NCBI GenBank assembly: GCA_903873565.1
Contig: CAIQOY010000384.1
Span: 1 to 9,341 of the forward strand
Direction of reading: 5' to 3'
Length of the DNA stretch: 9,341 nucleotides
Origin: an uncultured Actinomycetes bacterium
Lineage (GTDB): Bacteria > Actinomycetota > Thermoleophilia > Gaiellales > F1-60-MAGs149
The position numbers and the translations under genes are program-made. Positions 4,844 to 9,341 of the stretch are shown piece after piece (positions within the stretch are counted from its first letter, which is position 1; each line of letters begins with the position of its first letter). Below the pieces are notes generated by a model that saw only the letters and a list, made by a program, of their open reading frames with translations, did not search any database and had not been told where the DNA came from.

Positions 4844-6337
4844 CTAGCCGTGCGGGTGGTCGGTGTGGTGCGGCGTCGGGGCGCCCGTCCGCTTGTCCTC
4901 GGCGCGCCGCCAGAGGTGCAGCGGCACGTAGAGGGCGAGCAGGATCAGGCCGACCCAGAACAGCCAGCGGTAGCCCGCGCCGACGGCGTAGTCGGCGGCG
5001 AAGTAGCCGCCGACGAGCCACAGGACCAGGCCGAGCACGCCGAACACGATCGCCACCGGGCCCATCCAGGCCGGCATCTTGAACGGCCGCGGGAAGTCGT
5101 CGCGCTTCATGCGGAAGACCCCGAAGCCGATCATGGCGACGGCGAGGGCGAACAGGTAGCCCATGTTGCTGAAGATGTAGATCTGCAGCGGCGAGCCGAC
5201 CAGCAGCACGAGCAGCGAGGCGACCAGGCTGAGGATGATCGCCGTGCTCGGCGAGCCGTGGCTGTTGGTGCGCCCGAAGACCCGCGGGATGACGCCGTCG
5301 ACCGAGTTCTGCCAGAGCCCGCGCGAGGCCCCGATCAGGGCGTTGAGCACGCTCAGGAGCAGGGCCAGGATCAGCGCCAGGCCGACGAACCACTTCCAGA
5401 ACTCGCTGGCGCCCCAGATCTTGTCGACGTAGGCGAGGAAGATCACGTTGGCGTCGCCCGAGCCGAGCTCCTGGATGCCGACCGAGCCGAGCACGGCCAG
5501 CAGCATCAGGGGCAGGGTGACGTAGATGAAGAGGCCGAACAGGCCCTCGGCGGTCATCGCGATCTTCGCGTCGCGCTCGGGGTTGCGGCACTCGCCCACG
5601 TAGCAGGCGGCCGCCTCCATCGCCCATACGGTCCAGACGAAGATGAAGGCCCAGCCGAGGATCAGCTGCCAGGAGCCGGTCACGCCCTCGGGGAGGGTGA
5701 AGGGCGTGACGTTGCCGAAGTCGATCGTCGAGGGCTGGAGGAAGGGCATCACGACGATCAGGACCAGCGGGATGATCGAGCCGATGCCGAGGATGGTCGC
5801 GAAGGTGGCGCCGAGGCGGATGCCGAGCCAGCCCGGGATGAACATCGCGACCAGGATCACCGCGGCGGTGACCAGGACCCCGACCGACCAGGCCGAGCCG
5901 AACTTGTCGGAGATCGGGCCGTAGGTGCCGCCGAGGGGGATCCCGAACAGGTCGGTGATGTAGAGCGCGGCGAGGTAGGCGTTGATCGGCGCCACGGTGA
6001 ACCACCCGAGCCAGTAGGCCCACGAGCTGAGGCCGCCGATGTGCTCGGAGGCCGTGTCGCCCCACGGCTTGAAGGTCTCGAAGGCGTACGAGGGCAATCC
6101 GCCCGCGCGGTCGGGGAAGGCCGCCCCGAGCTCGGCGAGGCAGAAGCAGAGGAACACGCCGACCAGGGTCAGGACCACGAACAGCGTGATCGCCACGCCG
6201 CCCAGGGCCAGGAGCGCGTAGCCTGCGAGGCCGATGACCAGGATGGTCCCGGCCAGGCCGATCACGAAGGCGCCCCACCAGTTGGTGCCCTTCTCGAGTT
6301 CGACGGTGAAGCGCTCACCGGACGGATGCGATGCCAC
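4844..6337 (-). CDS. APC-superfamily amino acid/amine permease
   Basis: A 497-residue integral membrane protein with about 12 hydrophobic helices (roughly 22–42, 48–68, 104–125, 152–170, 178–200, 224–248, 264–287, 314–336, 366–381, 385–408, 425–446, 457–475). Family marks are FPDRAGGLPSYAF (74–86; the P-x-x-G-G-x-Y-type segment), a polar EAAACYVGECRNPERD stretch (241–256) and SRGLWQNSVDGVIPRVFGR (338–356), the S-R-x-x-x-x-x-x-x-D-G-x-x-P segment after helix eight. It should import amino acids or related amines with an ion gradient. The C-tail is His-rich (PHHTDHPHG). I chose the GTG at 6337 because AGGAGG lies 6 nt before it and the added N-terminus from an ATG at 6376 has no Shine–Dalgarno and no family character. 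It is followed 3 nt later by the Usp gene and then by the GlnT-like ligase, which suggests that the imported compound feeds gamma-glutamylation. Confidence 0.9.
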   Translation of the reverse strand: MASHPSGERFTVELEKGTNWWGAFVIGLAGTILVIGLAGYALLALGGVAITLFVVLTLVGVFLCFCLAELGAAFPDRAGGLPSYAFETFKPWGDTASEHIGGLSSWAYWLGWFTVAPINAYLAALYITDLFGIPLGGTYGPISDKFGSAWSVGVLVTAAVILVAMFIPGWLGIRLGATFATILGIGSIIPLVLIVVMPFLQPSTIDFGNVTPFTLPEGVTGSWQLILGWAFIFVWTVWAMEAAACYVGECRNPERDAKIAMTAEGLFGLFIYVTLPLMLLAVLGSVGIQELGSGDANVIFLAYVDKIWGASEFWKWFVGLALILALLLSVLNALIGASRGLWQNSVDGVIPRVFGRTNSHGSPSTAIILSLVASLLVLLVGSPLQIYIFSNMGYLFALAVAMIGFGVFRMKRDDFPRPFKMPAWMGPVAIVFGVLGLVLWLVGGYFAADYAVGAGYRWLFWVGLILLALYVPLHLWRRAEDKRTGAPTPHHTDHPHG

Positions 6338-6343
6338 GAGTCC

Positions 6344-6349
6344 CCTCCT
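6344..6349 (-). promoter_or_regulatory. Ribosome binding site deciding the permease start
   Basis: AGGAGG on the minus strand with a 6-nt spacer to the GTG at 6337. It lies inside the reading frame of the longer ATG-initiated version, so the longer version would bury an ideal Shine–Dalgarno within coding sequence. Confidence 0.75.
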
Positions 6350-6408
6350 GCTCGTTTGGTATGGCGACCGAACCATCTGCGACAGCAGGAGTCAAGTACC
6401 GCCGGTGC

Positions 6409-6430
6409 GCTGTCCGGAAAAACTGACAGC
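6409..6430. repeat. Small inverted repeat GCTGTC/GACAGC upstream of the permease
   Basis: GCTGTC (6409–6414) and GACAGC (6425–6430) are exact 6-bp inverted repeats around a 10-nt A-rich loop. They lie about 75–90 bp upstream of the permease start and touch the first AGCAATGCT box. The repeat is short enough to occur by chance; it is listed because it sits in the divergent control region. Confidence 0.3.
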
Positions 6431-6467
6431 AATGCTCACATAATTGCAAGAACACGAAAGCAATGCT
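6428..6467. promoter_or_regulatory. Repeated AGCAATGCT boxes in an AT-rich divergent control region
   Basis: AGCAATGCT occurs exactly at 6428–6436 and 6459–6467, 31 bp apart start to start, about three helical turns. An inverted copy of the core (ATTGC, 6443–6447) lies between them. The stretch 6415–6475 is much more AT-rich than its surroundings and contains no gene. It lies 90–130 bp upstream of the permease start and about 120–160 bp upstream of rpmE. The spacing suggests cooperative binding of a regulator, most likely for the permease operon. Confidence 0.45.
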
Positions 6468-6509
6468 TGAATCACGGGGATGGCGCGCAGGCGCCGCACC
6501 CGACCCCTC

Positions 6510-6521
6510 CCGGTCGACCGG
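6510..6521. repeat. 12-bp perfect palindrome
   Basis: CCGGTCGACCGG reads identically on both strands. It lies 64 bp before the rpmE start and directly before the large hairpin. It could be an operator, but short GC palindromes are frequent at this base composition. Confidence 0.3.
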
Positions 6522-6523
6522 AC

Positions 6524-6562
6524 GGCGGGCCCCCGCGGCGGCAGGCGGCGCGGGGGCCCGCC
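6524..6562. terminator. Perfect 14-bp GC hairpin just upstream of rpmE
   Basis: GGCGGGCCCCCGCG (6524–6537) and CGCGGGGGCCCGCC (6549–6562) are exact inverted repeats with an 11-nt loop. The form is that of a terminator without a U-run, yet both neighbouring genes point away from it, so neither ends here. It may stop stray transcription entering rpmE, or be the relict terminator of a former upstream gene. It ends 9 bp before the predicted rpmE -10 box and occupies the place of a -35 element. Confidence 0.45.
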
Positions 6563-6568
6563 GCCCCC

Positions 6569-6577
6569 TGCTACGCT
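6569..6577 (+). promoter_or_regulatory. Predicted extended -10 promoter of rpmE, leaderless
   Basis: TGCTACGCT matches TGnTAnnnT: TG at 6569–6570 and -10 hexamer TACGCT at 6572–6577. The rpmE ATG starts 8 nt after the hexamer, so the transcript would start at or within a couple of bases of the start codon. The gap CGCGCCCG has no Shine–Dalgarno. Confidence 0.6.
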
Positions 6578-6585
6578 CGCGCCCG

Positions 6586-6801
6586 ATGAAGGCCGACACG
6601 CATCCGGACTACCCCGTCGTCACGATCACCTGCACCTGCGGGAACACGTTCGAGACGCGCTCCACGAAGGGCGACTACGGCGTCGAGATCTGCTCCGCCT
6701 GCCACCCCTTCTACACGGGCACCCAGAAGCTGATCGACGTCGGCGGCCGGGTCGAGCGCTTCAACAAGCGGCTCGCCAAGAAGTCCGGCCAGGCCGGCTA
6801 G
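6586..6801 (+). CDS. rpmE: 50S ribosomal protein L31, zinc-binding form
   Basis: A 71-residue protein matching bacterial L31 along its whole length: MKADTHPDYP at the start, TCTCGNTFETRST (15–27), CSACHPFYTG (36–45) and GGRVERFNKR (53–62). The four cysteines Cys16, Cys18, Cys36 and Cys39 make it the zinc-binding (C+) type rather than the zinc-free paralogue used in zinc limitation. It sits on the large subunit near the central protuberance and bridges to the small subunit. The ATG at 6586 gives the family's normal N-terminus; the in-frame upstream extension crosses the promoter and hairpin and is not coding. It is the first gene of the plus-strand translation cluster, 19 bp ahead of the DUF1385 gene. 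Confidence 0.97.
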   Translation: MKADTHPDYPVVTITCTCGNTFETRSTKGDYGVEICSACHPFYTGTQKLIDVGGRVERFNKRLAKKSGQAG

Positions 6802-6820
6802 CCCGGCCCCGGGGGACGCC

Positions 6821-7750
6821 GTGAAAGCCGCCGTCGGGGGCCAGGCCGTCGTCGAGGGCGTGATGATGCGCACGCCGTCGGCGTGGGCCGTCAGCGTGCG
6901 CCGGCCCGACGGGCGCATCACCACCGTGGTGGAGGACGCCCGCTCGGTGGCCCTGCGCAGCCCGGTCCTGCGCTGGCCCGTGATCCGCGGCGTGGTGGCG
7001 CTGGGCGAGTCGCTGGTGATCGGGATGAAGGCGCTGTCGGTGTCGGCGCGCCTGTCGGCCTCCGACCACGACGGCGAGGCCGGCGAGGGCGGGGGCGAGG
7101 CCGAGCTCGGCCGCAAGGAGATCGCGATCGCGCTCGGCGCGGCGCTCGTCTTCTCGATCGTCTTCTTCAAGGTCGTGCCCGGCGTGGTGGCCAGCCTCGT
7201 GCCGGTCGAGGGCACGTTCCTGTTCGTGCTGCTCGAGGGCCTGATCCGCGTGTCGCTGTTCATCGGCTACCTGGTGGTGCTGACCCTCCTGCCCGACCTG
7301 CGCCGCGTCTTCCAGTACCACGCGGCCGAGCACATGGCGATCAACGCGCTCGAGGCCGGGGACCCGCGCAGCGCGGAGGCGGCGGCCCGCCACTCGCGCA
7401 TCCACCTGCGCTGCGGCACCGCGTTCCTGCTCTGGGTGATGGTGATCGCGATCATCGTCTTCGCCTTCGTCGGCCGCCCCGACCTGTGGCTCCTGATCCT
7501 GTCGAGGATCCTGCTCGTGCCCGTGATCGCGGGGATCGCCTACGAGGTGATCCGGCTCGCCGGCCGCTACGGGGCCAACCCCGTGATCCACGCCGTGCTC
7601 TGGCCCGGCCTGCTCCTGCAGCGGCTGACCACGCGGCCCGCCGACCACGCGCACCTCGAGGTCGCGGTGGCGGCCCTCGACGCCGTGCTGGCCCGCGAGG
7701 AGACGAACCGCCAGCGGCGCGCCGAGGCCGACGTCGACGTGATGGCCTGA
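6821..7750 (+). CDS. DUF1385 (YqhQ-like) membrane protein of unknown function
   Basis: A 309-residue DUF1385 family protein. The family signature opens the protein (GGQAVVEGVMMR, 6–17). Other conserved parts are FQYHAAEHMAI (164–174; normally FQYHGAEHK), HSRIHLRCGTAFLLW (191–205) and TTRPADHAHLEVAVAAL (270–286). Four hydrophobic stretches (about 101–125, 133–157, 200–216, 219–240) suggest an inner-membrane protein. The conserved His167, Glu170, His171, His191, His195 and Cys198 could bind a metal, but no activity is established to my knowledge. Residues 80–97 form an acidic, Gly-rich linker. The GTG start at 6821 has a GGGGGA ribosome site 4 nt upstream, and the gene follows rpmE by 19 bp, so it is probably in the same operon. 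The family is often found beside rpmE, prfA and prmC, which hints at a link to translation but does not show one. Confidence 0.88.
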   Translation: MKAAVGGQAVVEGVMMRTPSAWAVSVRRPDGRITTVVEDARSVALRSPVLRWPVIRGVVALGESLVIGMKALSVSARLSASDHDGEAGEGGGEAELGRKEIAIALGAALVFSIVFFKVVPGVVASLVPVEGTFLFVLLEGLIRVSLFIGYLVVLTLLPDLRRVFQYHAAEHMAINALEAGDPRSAEAAARHSRIHLRCGTAFLLWVMVIAIIVFAFVGRPDLWLLILSRILLVPVIAGIAYEVIRLAGRYGANPVIHAVLWPGLLLQRLTTRPADHAHLEVAVAALDAVLAREETNRQRRAEADVDVMA

Positions 7751-7754
7751 GGCG

Positions 7755-7773
7755 CGCGGGGCCCCCGCCCGCG
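7755..7773 (+). terminator. Short hairpin between the DUF1385 gene and prfA
   Basis: CGCGGG (7755–7760) and CCCGCG (7768–7773) form a 6-bp stem 4 nt after the DUF1385 stop, with a 7-nt GC loop. It abuts the predicted prfA -10 box, as a hairpin also lies just before the rpmE -10. It is weak as a terminator and may give only partial separation between the two transcripts. Confidence 0.35.
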
Positions 7774-7779
7774 TAGGCT
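7774..7779 (+). promoter_or_regulatory. Predicted -10 box of a leaderless prfA transcript
   Basis: TAGGCT lies 8 nt before the GTG at 7788 and is followed by TTGGC, the same TAGGCTTGGC string as at fic. The gap has no Shine–Dalgarno. If active, prfA–prmC has its own promoter besides read-through from rpmE. Confidence 0.55.
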
Positions 7780-7787
7780 TGGCCGTC

Positions 7788-8859
<1,072 letters not shown>

Positions 8860-8867
<8 letters not shown>

Positions 8868-9341
8868 GGCGTTCCCGGACGGGATCCGCACGGTCCGCGA
8901 CGTGCTCGCCCTGTCGAGCGCCTACCTCGAGGCGAAGGGCAGCCCGACCGCCCGGCTCGACGCCGAGCTCCTGGTCGGCCACGCGCTCGGGATGCCGCGG
9001 CTCGACCTCTACCTGCACCACGACCGGCCGCTGACGGCGGACGAGCTGGCCGCGATCCGGCCGCTCCTGCGCCGGCGCGCCGACCTCGAGCCCGTCGCCT
9101 ACATCGTCGGCGAGGTCGGCTTCCGGCGGCTGACCCTGCAGACCGATGCGCGGGCGCTGATGCCGCGCCCCGAGACCGAGACCCTGGTCGAGGTCGCCCT
9201 CGCGCTCCTGCCCCGCGGCGGGCGGCTCGTGGACGTCGGCACGGGCGCGGGGCCGATCGCGCTGTCCGTCAAGCACGAGCGGCCCGACGCCGAGGTGCTC
9301 GGCGTCGACGCCTCCGCCGACGCGCTCGCCCTCGCCCGCGC
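8860..9341 (+). CDS. prmC: Release factor glutamine methyltransferase, N-terminal part (cut by the window edge)
   Basis: The frame opens at ATG 8860, overlaps the prfA stop (ATGGCTGA, 8 bp) and runs off the right edge after about 160 codons. PrmC (HemK) uses S-adenosylmethionine to N5-methylate the glutamine of the release-factor GGQ motif. Visible parts are the helical N-domain (about 8–75), PVAYIVGEVGF (about 77–87), the MPRPETETLVEV segment (about 100–111) and the SAM-binding loop VDVGTGAGPIALS (about 123–135), followed by VLGVDASADAL with the acidic residue that usually holds the ribose. The diagnostic N-P-P-Y motif would lie past the edge. The overlap with prfA implies translational coupling of enzyme and substrate. 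Confidence 0.95.

Noticed and set aside
6338..6376. Longer permease start at the ATG at 6376
   Set aside because: No Shine–Dalgarno precedes it, and it would place an ideal AGGAGG followed by GTG within the coding sequence; the extra 13 residues have no family character.
6463..6585. In-frame N-terminal extension of rpmE from the ATG at 6463
   Set aside because: L31 starts at MK-A-D-x-H-P in the family; the extension is Arg/Gly/Ala-rich and crosses the palindrome, hairpin and promoter.
4850..6589. 579-residue plus-strand open frame opposite the permease
   Set aside because: It is rich in Arg, Gly, Glu, Asp and His with no recognisable domain, and it mirrors the permease codons; the opposite frame has 12 clear membrane helices and family motifs. 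Long antisense frames are expected at this GC content.
7779..7787. TTG start for prfA, adding three residues
   Set aside because: The TTG overlaps the predicted -10 box; the GTG at 7788 gives the expected RF1 length and N-terminus.

Overview
This is a very GC-rich window (about 70% GC overall) with near-saturated G/C third codon positions. Together with an rpmE–DUF1385–prfA–prmC cluster and start codons placed directly behind TANNNT -10 boxes, this points to an actinomycetote, quite possibly of the Thermoleophilia (Solirubrobacterales-like). The lineage is inferred from gene order and style, not proven.

Left part (1–4255). A short plus-strand C-terminal gene fragment (1–126) converges with a minus-strand gene for a self-inhibited Fic adenylyltransferase (130–1194). 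Just upstream of fic, a strikingly AT-rich 35-bp dyad overlaps a probable leaderless promoter and is a candidate autoregulatory operator. Next, still on the minus strand, are an acyl-CoA-dehydrogenase-fold flavoprotein (1350–2720) that appears to lack the usual catalytic glutamate, and a GlnT/GMAS-type glutamine synthetase homologue (2891–4255). Each of these two genes is followed by a strong GC hairpin.

Middle part (4352–6585). An APC-superfamily amino-acid permease (4844–6337) and a small UspA-like protein (4352–4840) form a tight minus-strand pair upstream of the synthetase gene. Four consecutive same-strand genes (permease, Usp, GlnT-like ligase, acyl-CoA-dehydrogenase-like oxidoreductase) suggest an uptake-and-oxidation module for an amine or amino acid that goes through a gamma-glutamyl intermediate. 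This is a hypothesis. The 248-bp divergent region 6338–6585 holds an AT-rich patch with repeated AGCAATGCT boxes on the permease side, and a palindrome, a large hairpin and an extended -10 on the rpmE side.

Right part (6586–9341). A plus-strand housekeeping translation cluster contains rpmE (ribosomal protein L31, zinc-binding form), a DUF1385/YqhQ-like membrane protein, prfA (release factor 1) and the first half of prmC (the methyltransferase that modifies the release-factor GGQ glutamine). prfA and prmC overlap by 8 bp, so enzyme and substrate are translationally coupled.

I saw no tRNA, rRNA, CRISPR array, transposase or integrase, and no gene-free stretch longer than 300 bp. The best candidates for new biology are the fic operator/promoter arrangement and the GlnT–flavoprotein–permease module. 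The rest is mostly ordinary.
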